64,000 nucleotides of DNA from Streptococcus mitis (lineage in GTDB: Bacteria > Bacillota > Bacilli > Lactobacillales > Streptococcaceae): positions 4,221 to 68,220 of the forward strand of contig NZ_WIJP01000013.1 of assembly GCF_009496155.1 (NCBI RefSeq), read 5' to 3'. How positions within the stretch are numbered: the stretch's first letter is position 1; every line of letters begins with the position of its first letter. The notes under the pieces were generated by a model that saw only the letters and a program-made list of their open reading frames with translations, was not told the origin of the DNA and did not search any database. Below are positions 8,602 to 21,590 of this stretch, one piece after another. A program made the translations under genes and the position numbers.

Positions 8602-9423
8602 TTATGCGCCCATTCCAAGTACAAATTTACCAAAGGCAGAAAGAGCCAAAGCAAGTACGATAATAATACCGATAGCTTTAGTAGAGTTCATACCTTTCTT
8701 ACCAAGCAACCAGAAGATAAAGGCAGTAAAGATTGCTGGAAGCAAACGTGGGAAGATTTGGTTCAAGATGTCTTGGAAGTCAATCATCTTTTCACCGATT
8801 GGCAATTTGTAAGAAATTTCAAAGTTGATCATTGTTGCTACAAGAGCACCCATCATGAAGACACCAAGTACAGATGCAGCGTCAATCAAAGCTGTCAAAG
8901 TACTTTGCATGTTGTTGATAAGGTTAACCCCTTCTTTGTAGGCAAATTCCAATTGTTTCCAACGGAAGATGTCATACGCTACTGCAACTGCGATCCAAAG
9001 GAAGATACCCCATGGTTGGCCAGCGATAGCCATAGTTGCTGCGATAGAACCCATGATAGCAGGTACAAGTGAACCAAAGATAGTATCTCCAAGAGGAGCG
9101 AATGGTCCCATCAAACCTGTCTTGATACCGTTAACGGCATCTTTTGAACCCACACCATCTTTTTCTTCCATAGCAAGGTCAAAACCAGCGATAATTGTGT
9201 GGAAGAATGGTGAAGTATTGAAGAATTGAGTATGAACTTTCATCATTTCTTTCAATTCAGGAGTTCCATCCCCATACATTTTACGCAATTGAGGCAAGAT
9301 CATGTAAAGGTAACCAGAAGCTTGCATACGTTCGTAGTTCCAACCTAATTGGAAAGTAAACAAGCTACGTTTGTTGATTTGATTAAAATCTTCTTTTGTA
9401 AGTTTGTAATTAGAATTCGTCAT
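8602..9423 (-). CDS. PTS mannose-family EIID
   Basis: A 273-residue membrane component. The N-terminal half is cytoplasmic, with family sequence RSLFTFQLGWNYERMQASG; hydrophobic segments follow in the C-terminal half. GLMGPFAPLGDTIFGSLV is typical of EIID. It forms the sugar channel with EIIC. ATG at 9423 gives the expected N-terminus (MTNSNYKLTKEDFNQ) and overlaps the end of the IIC gene by 14 bases, indicating translational coupling. Confidence 0.93.
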   Translation of the reverse strand: MTNSNYKLTKEDFNQINKRSLFTFQLGWNYERMQASGYLYMILPQLRKMYGDGTPELKEMMKVHTQFFNTSPFFHTIIAGFDLAMEEKDGVGSKDAVNGIKTGLMGPFAPLGDTIFGSLVPAIMGSIAATMAIAGQPWGIFLWIAVAVAYDIFRWKQLEFAYKEGVNLINNMQSTLTALIDAASVLGVFMMGALVATMINFEISYKLPIGEKMIDFQDILNQIFPRLLPAIFTAFIFWLLGKKGMNSTKAIGIIIVLALALSAFGKFVLGMGA

Positions 9424-10315
9424 CTTCGATTTCCCCACTTTCTGATGGTGTAGAAGGTGCTACCACAGCTACTTTTTGGCTATTTTTGAAGTGAAGCACT
9501 GCAAGGAAGATACCTACGATAGAGATACCAATCATAGACAAACCTTTAAAGTTGTTGACAAAAGCAATTTTTTCAGCAACATCTTTAGGTAGAGTACCTA
9601 CGATACCAGCAACAGCGCCACCAAGACCTGTTACATATGAGTAAAGAACAGTCAACATAGCTGTCAAACCAAATCCCATAGCAAGGTAGTGAAGGTTACG
9701 TTTAACTGGAAGGTAACGAAGCAAGATTGCAAATCCAAGACCTGGAAGCATACGTCCTGCAAGTGTCAAACCATCTGCAACCCATTGGTATTCTTTAACG
9801 AAGTCTACAACTGATTGTACGAAGGCACCACCAAAGGCAAGCGCGAAGAAGACTGGAAGGGCACGAGATAGAGCCCAAGGAATCGCACCAAGCAAGTAGT
9901 TGCGTTCGATTCCTTTGTAGTCAAAGCGTTCGATTGCAGCATCCACACGGTGAGCGAAGAAGGTAGTAGTCATACGTCCAAGAACGTCGAAGTAAGTCAA
10001 GAGAGCTGCTACTGGCACAGCGATTGTTGTAATCGCAAGTGCTGTATCAATTCCTTGTGAAACAGAGAAGGCTGTCGCAAGAACCGCACCAGAAGTTGCG
10101 TCGATACGAGAAGCACCACCGAAGGTACCAACCCCAAGAACGAACAGTTGCAAGTTACCACCGATAAGCAGACCAGTAGTCACATCTCCCATGATTAAAC
10201 CAGTAATGAAACCAGCAAATACAGGGGAACCTGCAGATGAAACGATCGTCAACTCATCACAGATTTGATAAGCTGAGTACAAAGTGAGAAGTAAAATTTG
10301 CCACCATTGTATCAT
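9410..10315 (-). CDS. PTS mannose-family EIIC
   Basis: A 301-residue polytopic membrane protein, the sugar-binding permease of a mannose-class PTS. Signatures are DELTIVSSAGSPVFAGFITG near the N-terminus and LGVGTFGGASRIDATSGAVL. The tail is acidic (SGEIEDDEF). It follows EIIB closely (26 bases) and overlaps EIID. Confidence 0.93.
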   Translation of the reverse strand: MIQWWQILLLTLYSAYQICDELTIVSSAGSPVFAGFITGLIMGDVTTGLLIGGNLQLFVLGVGTFGGASRIDATSGAVLATAFSVSQGIDTALAITTIAVPVAALLTYFDVLGRMTTTFFAHRVDAAIERFDYKGIERNYLLGAIPWALSRALPVFFALAFGGAFVQSVVDFVKEYQWVADGLTLAGRMLPGLGFAILLRYLPVKRNLHYLAMGFGLTAMLTVLYSYVTGLGGAVAGIVGTLPKDVAEKIAFVNNFKGLSMIGISIVGIFLAVLHFKNSQKVAVVAPSTPSESGEIEDDEF

Positions 10316-10341
10316 AACAATGACCTCCTAAAAATTTTTTC

Positions 10342-10818
10342 CTATTTTAATAAGCTCAAAAAGTCTGAAACTGGATCATTTGGAACCATTTGAGCAGTAA
10401 GTTTAACACCTTTTTCTGCCAGTTTGTGGAAGTCTTCCACATCCTTATCCACTACGTTGATAGAACGTGTGATGGCGCGAGTTTCTGGTGTTTGAGACAT
10501 ATTCCCAACATTGAGAGTTTCAAGTGGTACACCTGCTTCTACCAAACCAAGGAAACGGTCTGGTTTACGAGCAACGATAAAGAGACGTTGGCTATCGTAT
10601 TTACCAGCAAGAATATTGGCTGCCGCTTTTTCAATTGGCAAAATACTCAATTTCACACCTGGTGGTGTCGCTAGTTTCAAACCACTCTTTTCAACGTCGT
10701 TGTTGACAACTTCGTCATCCACAACCATAATACGTGAAACATTTAGTTTTCCAGCCCAAAGATTGGCTACTTGTCCGTGGATCAAACGTCCATCGATACG
10801 GCATCCTACAATTGTCAT
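10342..10818 (-). CDS. PTS mannose-family EIIB
   Basis: A 158-residue cytoplasmic phosphocarrier. CRIDGRLIHGQVANLW holds the active histidine at residue 14. Together with IIC, IID and IIA it completes one mannose-class PTS. Its start overlaps the bgaC stop by four bases, so it is in the same transcript; the probable cargo is the galactoside released or recognised with BgaC. Confidence 0.94.
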   Translation of the reverse strand: MTIVGCRIDGRLIHGQVANLWAGKLNVSRIMVVDDEVVNNDVEKSGLKLATPPGVKLSILPIEKAAANILAGKYDSQRLFIVARKPDRFLGLVEAGVPLETLNVGNMSQTPETRAITRSINVVDKDVEDFHKLAEKGVKLTAQMVPNDPVSDFLSLLK

Positions 10819-12602
10819 AAATTTTCCCCCTTTATGTGTTTTAGTGTAGGTTTACGAGTTAAATGAATCTCTTCTTTATATTCACCCTCTGTTTCAAAGA
10901 TGATGATGCGGTTGGCACCTTCCTTGAGATAGCTATGAGGGATATAAAGCGAGAGTGTTGGGCCGACATTCCAAAAACGTCCTAGATTCTGCCCATTGAC
11001 AAAGGCAACTCCCTTACCAAACTCAGACAAGTCTAGGTAAGTATCTTTTGGCTCTTGGACTGTAAAGTCATAAGCGTAAAAGGCTGGTTGTCCTTCTGTC
11101 CATCCTTTTGAAAAATCAATTTTCTCAGGATTATCTAGTGGGAGTGGATAGTGTTTCCAGTTTAGTAAGAAATGCAAATCCTTACAAACCCCTGTCCGAA
11201 TTCCCTTACGTTGCGTATCCGCTAAGAACTTGTGCCCATAGTTGACACGCCCCATATTTTCTACCAAGATATCCAGTCTAGATAGCGCTTTCTTTTTACC
11301 TTGATAAAAAATATCTTCCCCAATCTCGGTTTGATATTGGGTTTCAACCCACTGACCATCGATATAAAGCTGAGCCCTATCCCGACCATCAATGATACGA
11401 AGTCTTTCTTCTTCTGCATCCCAGTTTGTTTCTGTTCGATAGAGTAGATAGCCATAACTTTGTCCCAACTCCTCCATCTTTTGAGGATAAAGGCTTTCTA
11501 CTGGACTAGATAAGCTATCCAAGGTTTCAAACAAGGAAACTTTTTCAACTAGTGGAATAGCATTCACTTTCATACTTTCCTTATAGAGCGGTTCCAACTG
11601 CGGATACTCTGGAAAATGTGTTGCCATCATCTTCTTGACTGCCAAGTACTTAGCCGTTGGATTTCCTTCTTCATCCAGAAGGGCATCGTAATCATATGAT
11701 GTGACTTGTGGCAAGTCCAAGGTCCCTCGAGCCGAGCAACCATTCATGAAACCAAAGTTTGTACCACCATGGAACATGTATAGATTGATGGAACCTTGCT
11801 CCAAAACTTCTCGAACTGCATCTGCCAACTCTTTGGGATCCCGTGTGATAATCGGTTCTTTCCAACGATTGAACCAACCATCCCAGAACTCCATACACAT
11901 GAGTGGCCATTTCTTACCATATTCATCAAAGAATTCCTGCATCTGTGAAAAATTGTAAGGTGCCTTAGAACCAAAGTTTCCTGTTACAAAGAGGTCATCT
12001 TCAATTAAGGTTCCCGCTTTCAGAGTAGCTCTCCAAGGCCCATCTGATGTAAAGAGGGGACAGGTTACGCCACGATCTTCCATCAACTGCCGAATGGCTC
12101 TCAGATAAGCCTTATCTTCTCCGTAAGAACCATACTCATTTTCAACCTGCATCATGAGTATATTGCCACCATTGTCCAATAAATGTGGAACCAATCTTGG
12201 CAATAATTGATCATAGTAACGACCAACTGCCTCGATATATGCTGGGTCGGATGAGCGAATTCGCATATTCTTGGTTAAAAGCCAAGCTGGTAAGCCACCG
12301 AATTCCCACTCCGCACAGATAAATGGTGACGGACGTACAATAGCATAGAGGCCTAAATCTTGTGCTGTTTGGAGAAATCTCTCCAAATCCAGAGCTCCTT
12401 CAAAGTTAAACTCACCCTCACGGGGTTCGTGTAGATTCCAAGCAACGTAAGTCTCTACCGTGTTAAAACCAAGAGCCTTCAAGTTGTAGAGCGAATGAGA
12501 CCAATCTTCTGGCGGAATCCTAAAATAATGAATGGCGCCAGACAAAATCTTGAACGGTTTCCCATCTAAATAGAAATCGTCCCTAATCTCAAATCGTGTC
12601 AT
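10815..12602 (-). CDS. bgaC: beta-galactosidase BgaC (GH35)
   Basis: A 595-residue glycoside hydrolase family 35 enzyme. The proton donor lies in MMQVENEYGSYG (about residue 160) and the nucleophile in LMCMEFWDGWFNRW (about residue 238). The N-terminus FYLDGKPFKILSGAIHYFR is typical. C-terminal beta-sandwich domains follow. The pneumococcal orthologue removes beta-1,3-linked galactose from host glycans. No signal peptide is present although pneumococcal BgaC has been reported at the surface. ATG at 12602 follows AGAAGGTAATAAT. It is the first gene of the operon with the PTS, agaS and galM, under a promoter with a cre site. Confidence 0.95.
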   Translation of the reverse strand: MTRFEIRDDFYLDGKPFKILSGAIHYFRIPPEDWSHSLYNLKALGFNTVETYVAWNLHEPREGEFNFEGALDLERFLQTAQDLGLYAIVRPSPFICAEWEFGGLPAWLLTKNMRIRSSDPAYIEAVGRYYDQLLPRLVPHLLDNGGNILMMQVENEYGSYGEDKAYLRAIRQLMEDRGVTCPLFTSDGPWRATLKAGTLIEDDLFVTGNFGSKAPYNFSQMQEFFDEYGKKWPLMCMEFWDGWFNRWKEPIITRDPKELADAVREVLEQGSINLYMFHGGTNFGFMNGCSARGTLDLPQVTSYDYDALLDEEGNPTAKYLAVKKMMATHFPEYPQLEPLYKESMKVNAIPLVEKVSLFETLDSLSSPVESLYPQKMEELGQSYGYLLYRTETNWDAEEERLRIIDGRDRAQLYIDGQWVETQYQTEIGEDIFYQGKKKALSRLDILVENMGRVNYGHKFLADTQRKGIRTGVCKDLHFLLNWKHYPLPLDNPEKIDFSKGWTEGQPAFYAYDFTVQEPKDTYLDLSEFGKGVAFVNGQNLGRFWNVGPTLSLYIPHSYLKEGANRIIIFETEGEYKEEIHLTRKPTLKHIKGENL

Positions 12603-12624
12603 ATTATTACCTTCTGACAATTAA

Positions 12625-12682
12625 AGTTCACGCTTTCATTTGTTGATATAGTAAATATATCTCAATATCCTGCATTTGTCAA
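12625..12682 (-). promoter_or_regulatory. bgaC operon promoter with cre site
   Basis: On the minus strand TTGACA (12677-12682), a 17-base spacer and TATATT (12654-12659) form a strong promoter. ATGAAAGCGTGAACT (12625-12639) matches the CcpA cre consensus at all but one position and lies just after the predicted start site. Carbon catabolite repression of the operon is inferred; a BgaR operator probably lies in the same 300-base divergent region but was not recognised. Confidence 0.75.
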
Positions 12683-12920
12683 TAGGTTTTCACAATTTTT
12701 TTCATTTTTAACTAACTTTTACACAAAAAACTTATAAAAATCTCTAATTCATAACAATAGCATCCTTTAAAAACCATGTATAAAAATGTATGTTTTTCTA
12801 TTAATTTCGAGGTAAATTAACCTTATACCCTATTATTCTAATTTTTTTATTCAAAACTCTACTATTCTTTTCAATTTTATGGTAAAATTTTTAGTGGAAA
12901 AGGAAAATCGAGGTGAAAAC

Positions 12921-13637
12921 ATGGCAATTCCAAAGTATCAATATATTAAAGATGAGTTAAAGAATAAAATCATTTCTGGTCAATTTGCCAGTGGAGATAA
13001 ATTCTACACTGAAGCTGAATTGATTGCAATGTATGATGTAAGTTCTATAACCGTTGTCCGCGCCTTAAACGATCTTGCCAAAGATGGCTATATTGTCCGT
13101 CAACAAGGAAAGGGTACATTCGTTTCACGCGCACGCAAACACAAACTCGTAGAGTTTTCAGATGTAGAAGTTTTTGAAACTAAAGATGATAAAGTTACTG
13201 TCCTTTCTATTGAACGTGGCAACAAATTAAACTACTTAGAAAAACTTGGACTACGTGGTGACCAGTTCTACTACAAGATTGAACGCGTACGCGAAACGAA
13301 TGGTGTTGTATACATCTACCACACATCTTACATTCCAGAACAATACATCAACGCAAATTATCCAAATCTTGAATATTATAGTTCTATCTATAACCGTTTC
13401 AAATCAGATTACCACATTCACATGAATGATGAACATTTTGAAGAAATCAATGAAATCACATTTCCAACTCCAGAACATGCGGCTTCGGCCCTCGGAGTCG
13501 ATGAGCAATTCCCAACAGTTTTACAAACCAAGACTACTAGGCTAGAATCTACTGGCCAAGTTCTCGCATACAGCGAAACTTATAAACGAGCGGATTATTA
13601 TAAAATCAAATTCATTTCATGTGACCGTGATCACTAA
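12921..13637 (+). CDS. bgaR: GntR-family regulator of the bga operon
   Basis: A 238-residue regulator with an N-terminal GntR winged helix (PKYQYIKDELKNKIISGQF, then ITVVRALNDLAKDGYIVRQ and GKGTF) and a C-terminal UTRA ligand domain (from about residue 85). It is divergent from bgaC, as in pneumococcus, where BgaR controls bgaC and its PTS. ATG at 12921 with GAGGTG upstream gives the normal GntR start (MAIPKYQ); an upstream in-frame ATG at 12879 lacks such a site. An extended -10, TGGTAAAAT, lies about 35 bases ahead of 12921. Confidence 0.88.
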   Translation: MAIPKYQYIKDELKNKIISGQFASGDKFYTEAELIAMYDVSSITVVRALNDLAKDGYIVRQQGKGTFVSRARKHKLVEFSDVEVFETKDDKVTVLSIERGNKLNYLEKLGLRGDQFYYKIERVRETNGVVYIYHTSYIPEQYINANYPNLEYYSSIYNRFKSDYHIHMNDEHFEEINEITFPTPEHAASALGVDEQFPTVLQTKTTRLESTGQVLAYSETYKRADYYKIKFISCDRDH

Positions 13638-13642
13638 GAAAA

Positions 13643-13671
13643 GCTTGAGCCTAAGTGCTTGGGCTTTTTTC
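13643..13671 (+). terminator. terminator after bgaR
   Basis: GAGCCTAAG and CTTGGGCTT form a hairpin followed by TTTTTTC. Confidence 0.75.
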
Positions 13672-13852
13672 TATGTATTATAGCACGAAAAAACGACTAT
13701 AAAAACGCTGTTAAATATATTTATTTGTAGCACTTTTACTAAAAACAAGTTAAAAATTACTGATTTTTCCTTGATTTTACCTCCCCATATAAATTGTTAC
13801 TTCCAAAATTTTATGATTTACTCCGCTTGTTATAATTATTATATAAACTTGC

Positions 13853-13908
13853 TTGACTTTTTACTATATAGATAATAAAATTAAATTGGTTTTATGTAAA
13901 CGTTATCA
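13853..13908 (+). promoter_or_regulatory. strH promoter with cre site
   Basis: TTGACT (13853-13858), a 17-base spacer and TAAAAT (13876-13881) form the promoter. ATGTAAACGTTATCA (13894-13908) is a full match to the cre consensus and lies at the expected transcription start, a position for CcpA blockage. The rest of 13672-13852 holds nothing recognised. Confidence 0.75.
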
Positions 13909-13914
13909 AAATAG

Positions 13915-17463
<3,549 letters not shown>

Positions 17464-17478
17464 GCCTTTTAGATACAA

Positions 17479-17513
17479 AAATAAACAGCGAAATTAAAGC
17501 TCGCTGTTTATTT
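17479..17513. terminator. bidirectional terminator strH/purB
   Basis: AAATAAACAGCGA and TCGCTGTTTATTT are perfect arms with a nine-base loop and A/T tracts on both sides. It serves two convergent genes. Confidence 0.88.
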
Positions 17514-17518
17514 TTTAA

Positions 17519-18817
17519 TTAATCACCAAGTCCAAGACGTTCAAAGATATCATCCACTCGTTTGGTATAGTATGCAGGGTTGAAGATTTCGTCGATTTCT
17601 TCTTGTGTGAGGCGTGATGTTACTTCTGGATCTGCTTCTAGAAGTGGTTTAAAGTCTACTTGATTGTCCCAAGAGTAGGCTGTTTTTGGTTGCACCAAGT
17701 CATAAGCTTGCTCACGGGTCATGCCTTTTTCAATCAGGGTTAACATGGCGCGTTGGCTAAAGATCAGACCGAAGGTTGAGTTCATGTTGCGGATCATGTT
17801 TTCTGGGAAGACCGTCAAGTTCTTGACAATATTTCCAAAACGGTTGAGCATGTAGTCAATCAAAATGGTAGTATCTGGTGTGATGATACGCTCAGCTGAT
17901 GAGTGGGAAATGTCGCGTTCGTGCCAGAGAGCAACGTTTTCATAGGCTGTAATCATATGCCCGCGGATAACACGCGCAAGACCTGTCATGTTCTCAGAAC
18001 CGATTGGGTTGCGTTTGTGAGGCATTGCTGAAGACCCTTTTTGCCCTTTGGCAAAGAATTCTTCCACTTCGCGTTGTTCTGATTTTTGGAGACCACGGAT
18101 TTCCGTTGCCATACGCTCGATGGAAGTCGCGATGCTAGCAAGAACTGCAAAGTACTCAGCGTGAAGGTCACGAGGAAGGACCTGTGTAGAGATTTCTTGA
18201 GCACGGATGCCAAGCTTGTCGCAGACGTAATGCTCTACAAATGGTGGGATGTTGGCAAAGTTACCAACCGCGCCAGAAATCTTGCCAGCTTCCACTCCAG
18301 CAGCCGCATGCTCGAAACGCTCGATATTGCGCTTCATTTCGCTATACCAAGTCGCCAATTTAAGACCAAAAGTTGTAGGCTCAGCGTGCACACCGTGGGT
18401 ACGACCCATCATGATGGTGAACTTGTGCTCCTTAGCCTTGTCAGCGATGATATTGGTGAAGTTTTCAAGGTCACGACGGATGATATCGTTGGCCTGCTTG
18501 TAGAGGTAACCGTAGGCCGTATCTACCACGTCGGTAGAAGTCAAACCATAGTGAACCCACTTGCGCTCTTCACCAAGCGTCTCAGAAACCGCACGCGTGA
18601 AAGCCACCACATCGTGACGAGTCTCTTGCTCAATCTCCAAAATACGGTCGATGTCAAAGTCCGCTTTCTCACGAATCAAAGCCACATCTTCCTTAGGGAT
18701 TTCCCCCAACTCAGCCCATGCCTCGTCAGCTAAGATTTCCACCTCAAGCCAAGCACGGTATTTATTTTCCTCACTCCAAATGTTCGCCATCTCAGGGCGA
18801 GAGTAACGGTTGATCAT
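17519..18817 (-). CDS. purB: adenylosuccinate lyase
   Basis: A 432-residue enzyme of the fumarase/aspartase superfamily. [16 protein letters not shown] is the superfamily signature. It acts twice in purine synthesis: SAICAR to AICAR, and adenylosuccinate to AMP, each time releasing fumarate. The length is normal. It follows the RnlA/RnlB module by 28 bases and may be partly read from that transcript. Confidence 0.96.
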   Translation of the reverse strand: MINRYSRPEMANIWSEENKYRAWLEVEILADEAWAELGEIPKEDVALIREKADFDIDRILEIEQETRHDVVAFTRAVSETLGEERKWVHYGLTSTDVVDTAYGYLYKQANDIIRRDLENFTNIIADKAKEHKFTIMMGRTHGVHAEPTTFGLKLATWYSEMKRNIERFEHAAAGVEAGKISGAVGNFANIPPFVEHYVCDKLGIRAQEISTQVLPRDLHAEYFAVLASIATSIERMATEIRGLQKSEQREVEEFFAKGQKGSSAMPHKRNPIGSENMTGLARVIRGHMITAYENVALWHERDISHSSAERIITPDTTILIDYMLNRFGNIVKNLTVFPENMIRNMNSTFGLIFSQRAMLTLIEKGMTREQAYDLVQPKTAYSWDNQVDFKPLLEADPEVTSRLTQEEIDEIFNPAYYTKRVDDIFERLGLGD

Positions 18818-18845
18818 TGTTTTTCTCCTATATAATATTGCAAAG

Positions 18846-19208
18846 TTATAGAGCTAATCCTTTGTTAATTATTCTTTTCTGTACCTCTGTTAGCAAGGAA
18901 TTGTTTAAGTTTATCCCTGATTCTCTATAAAATTCACTAGCTTTTTTTCTAATTTCGGACTTTTTTGTAATTTCAATATTTTGAAAAGATGACTTAACAA
19001 ATTTACCATCTTCAAATTTTGTTTCAAAAAATCTTGTAGATATATTTCCTTTACTTAATAAGGTATCAAATAGAATATAGCCATCTCCAATACCTAACTC
19101 CCTTATCTGTTTCTCAATATCAAGGAGATAAGAAAGCGGAGAATCATAAGAACATGAATAAACAATTGCCATATACTTATCCAATTCAAGTTCTACTATG
19201 CGAAACAT
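18846..19208 (-). CDS. rnlB: RnlB-family antitoxin
   Basis: A 120-residue protein that resembles E. coli RnlB in length and in the stretch [17 protein letters not shown] followed by [12 protein letters not shown]. RnlB is the antitoxin that inhibits the RnlA endoribonuclease. The gene has AAAGGAGG upstream of its ATG and lies 26 bases downstream of rnlA. Base composition is clearly AT-richer than purB and purK on either side, pointing to acquisition by transfer. The call rests on motif likeness plus neighbourhood. Confidence 0.75.
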   Translation of the reverse strand: MFRIVELELDKYMAIVYSCSYDSPLSYLLDIEKQIRELGIGDGYILFDTLLSKGNISTRFFETKFEDGKFVKSSFQNIEITKKSEIRKKASEFYRESGINLNNSLLTEVQKRIINKGLAL

Positions 19209-19234
19209 TTTCTACCTCCTTTAAATTTTTAATA

Positions 19235-20422
19235 CTAATAGAATAGTCTATAATATTCTTCGATTTTAGTCAAACAATTTACAATGATATCTCGAGCAGT
19301 TGCCTCATCTTCAATCAACGCAGTCTCATCTAAAGAAAGTCCAGGTTCAAACTTTTTCCAATGGAAATAACTATTTCTCTCGTCACTCAATATTTGATAC
19401 AATTCGCCTATATATGTTAGAAACTGTTCTTTTTTAGTTGGGTATTTATTTTCAACATTCATATGGTAGCAAGATTGTAAAACATAGCTGTATTCGCCCT
19501 CACTTGATACCTTATCAAACATATAAAATGATGTTGTCATTGGTTGCCCTTTAGAATTTAACTTAGTTAGCCAATCAATACCAAGCTCGCTTAAAACCCA
19601 TCTTAAATGACCCTCTAAAGCACGATAAGCTGGAAAAGTGTACACTGTATAATCTTCCCAATTAGATTTAAGATTTTTAAAAATCAAAGCTTGTTTTACA
19701 GTTTTTCTTAATTGATCACTAGATAATTTATCAAAAGAATTTGACATTAGATCAGCAATATCATCTTGAATAATTGAATCATCAATATGACTTTCGAAGA
19801 ATCCACTCTCATTTAACTTATTACTAATCTCATCTGTCTCAAATAACTGAGTTATTATTTCAATAGATTCTAAAAATAATAATTTTGGTTTACCCTGCAA
19901 TAATAGTTTTCCAATACCTCCCGATAATTTATTAAAATAGGTAATTGTCAAAGTTTCTTTCTGAACTCCTTTAAATTTCCAGGTTGGAAAACCATTCCCC
20001 TCAGAATGAGGTAACTCACTTTCATAAAAAGAAGACTCCTTAATTAAAGATATTACACTTTCAATATCCTCATAACTAATGCTCCTTGCAATAAACCACG
20101 GGTCTTTCTTATCTTTTTGGGTGACTCCTTTTTTACAATTTTTAGCTATATATCGGCATAATTCAATCTTCAATTCTGAAAACTGGACATTACCATTATT
20201 ACTTTGTAATGTCGTTTTACCATCGGTACGATAAAACATATCTAAGAAAAATGTACCACTATTTGTTGAAATATTACATCGATACAGCCCTTGGGTTGCA
20301 TTTTTTAATTCTAATTCATCAGCAACTTGAGCATCTAAATGCGGCTTAGTTGCCAAAAATTCTTTAATAGTCTCTAAGAGCTGTTCTCTATTTAAATCAA
20401 GATTTTTAAAAATATCATTCAT
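19235..20422 (-). CDS. rnlA: RnlA-family toxin (RNase LS type endoribonuclease)
   Basis: A 395-residue protein with the plan of E. coli RnlA. The N-terminal domain has FFLDMFYRTDGKTTLQ, like the family VDIFYNGDGSTTIQ. The C-terminal half has YTFPAYRALEGHLRWVL, like RnlA YPELRTIEGVLK, and ends with a HEPN-type R-x4-H active site (RNSYFH, about residue 350). RnlA degrades mRNA when RnlB is lost, for example when phage infection stops host gene expression, and causes growth arrest. It lies between a dedicated RNase H gene and rnlB on one strand. The region is AT-rich against its flanks. Confidence 0.85.
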   Translation of the reverse strand: MNDIFKNLDLNREQLLETIKEFLATKPHLDAQVADELELKNATQGLYRCNISTNSGTFFLDMFYRTDGKTTLQSNNGNVQFSELKIELCRYIAKNCKKGVTQKDKKDPWFIARSISYEDIESVISLIKESSFYESELPHSEGNGFPTWKFKGVQKETLTITYFNKLSGGIGKLLLQGKPKLLFLESIEIITQLFETDEISNKLNESGFFESHIDDSIIQDDIADLMSNSFDKLSSDQLRKTVKQALIFKNLKSNWEDYTVYTFPAYRALEGHLRWVLSELGIDWLTKLNSKGQPMTTSFYMFDKVSSEGEYSYVLQSCYHMNVENKYPTKKEQFLTYIGELYQILSDERNSYFHWKKFEPGLSLDETALIEDEATARDIIVNCLTKIEEYYRLFY

Positions 20423-20432
20423 TACATTTCTC

Positions 20433-21305
20433 CTAAAATTTTATTTCGTAATTTTTAGATTCCTTAGCCTCGATTTTTGCACTCAATATATTACTATTGA
20501 AATTCAATTTATATGAGATGTTTTTGATCTCTCCAACCTTTTTTCCTTCTTGTTTCCAGATATTCTTAATAAATTTAAGAATCTTTTTATCACTAATCAT
20601 AAACTCGTTATAATAAATGATATTATCTTTTTTATCGTTCTCATCACTTGAAATTAAATAGTTATAAAATTCTATGCCTAATTGATTATCAGATAAGTTA
20701 TCATTAGTATTAGAATCACCTTCTTTTATTGCTCTTTTCGCTAATTGATCTGCTAATTCGTTAAACTTTACACCACTATGCGCTTTAACCTTGTTAAAAT
20801 AAACTTTTACTTGTGATGATAAACTATCATATTTAACTTTATAATCTCTTGAAACCGACTTATTTGTCTTCCACTCACCTACAGCCCACGACTTAATCCC
20901 CTCGTAGTCATAGAAAATTGCAATCCTCGAAATATGATTGTCAATAGCCCATTCCATAGCTCGCAGAGCTGCCTTTACCTCTCCTGCAATCTGATAACTT
21001 TCAATATATTTTTCATCAGAACCCGAAAATGAAATTTTTTTTATTACTTCATTCTCCTTGGTAATGACAACACCTGAACCGTATGTATTTGTATTTCTAT
21101 CAAACGAACCATCTACATAAACTTCATACTCAACTAGATTACTCGATTGGCTCTGATTAGAATCTTCAAGATAAGATTTAGCCTCCTCAAACGAAGAGAA
21201 AGATTTAAACTTTGCATTAGGAAATCCTTTAACTTGTGCTTCTGCTTCTCCCCATGTCTCAAAAATTCCAGTTTGTCTGCCTAACTTTACAGCGTAGTAT
21301 TTCAT
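20433..21305 (-). CDS. RNase H1 with RHBD domain and C-terminal extension, paired with rnlAB
   Basis: A 290-residue protein. Residues 1-50 are an RNA/DNA-hybrid binding (viroplasmin-like) domain (YYAVKLGRQTGIFETWGEA; GFPNAKFKSFSSFEEAK). Residues about 58-200 are an RNase H1 domain with all four acidic catalytic residues visible (YVDGSFD, GEVKAALRAMEWA, IFYDYEGIKSW, NELADQLAKRA) and the helper histidine in VKAHSGVKFN. About 90 further lysine-rich residues have no recognised domain. Host RNase HI is known to stimulate RnlA in E. coli; here an RNase H gene is encoded 10 bases upstream of rnlA. ATG at 21305 follows AGGTG. AT-rich, probably acquired with rnlAB. Confidence 0.88.
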   Translation of the reverse strand: MKYYAVKLGRQTGIFETWGEAEAQVKGFPNAKFKSFSSFEEAKSYLEDSNQSQSSNLVEYEVYVDGSFDRNTNTYGSGVVITKENEVIKKISFSGSDEKYIESYQIAGEVKAALRAMEWAIDNHISRIAIFYDYEGIKSWAVGEWKTNKSVSRDYKVKYDSLSSQVKVYFNKVKAHSGVKFNELADQLAKRAIKEGDSNTNDNLSDNQLGIEFYNYLISSDENDKKDNIIYYNEFMISDKKILKFIKNIWKQEGKKVGEIKNISYKLNFNSNILSAKIEAKESKNYEIKF

Positions 21306-21332
21306 ATTTTCTTTCACCTATCTTTCATTTTC

Positions 21333-21581
21333 TTAAGGACTCAAGTTAGAGGACTCCTCAAACTCCTCTTTCTCAATAAACACAGACGGATAGTGATCTA
21401 GTGTATTCAAATCCGTATCCAGCGGTAAACTATAGATAGCTAAGTAGTTTTCAGGGTATTGTGTAGCTAGTTCTTCATATTTAGCTTGTACCTTATTCTG
21501 GTCAGCACTAGCATACAAGACTTCCACGACTGCTCCAGTCTTATCCTTTTCAACAAAAGCGTTAACGATAATTTGTATCAT
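21333..21581 (-). CDS. small conserved hypothetical protein
   Basis: An 82-residue acidic protein of unknown function (MIQIIVNAFVEKDKTGAVVE start, FIEKEEFEESS end). No membrane segment or catalytic motif is seen. It starts ten bases after purK and has base composition like the pur genes, so it belongs to the native locus rather than to the acquired RnlA module that follows 27 bases on. Confidence 0.7.
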   Translation of the reverse strand: MIQIIVNAFVEKDKTGAVVEVLYASADQNKVQAKYEELATQYPENYLAIYSLPLDTDLNTLDHYPSVFIEKEEFEESSNLSP

Positions 21582-21590
21582 AGACTTGTC

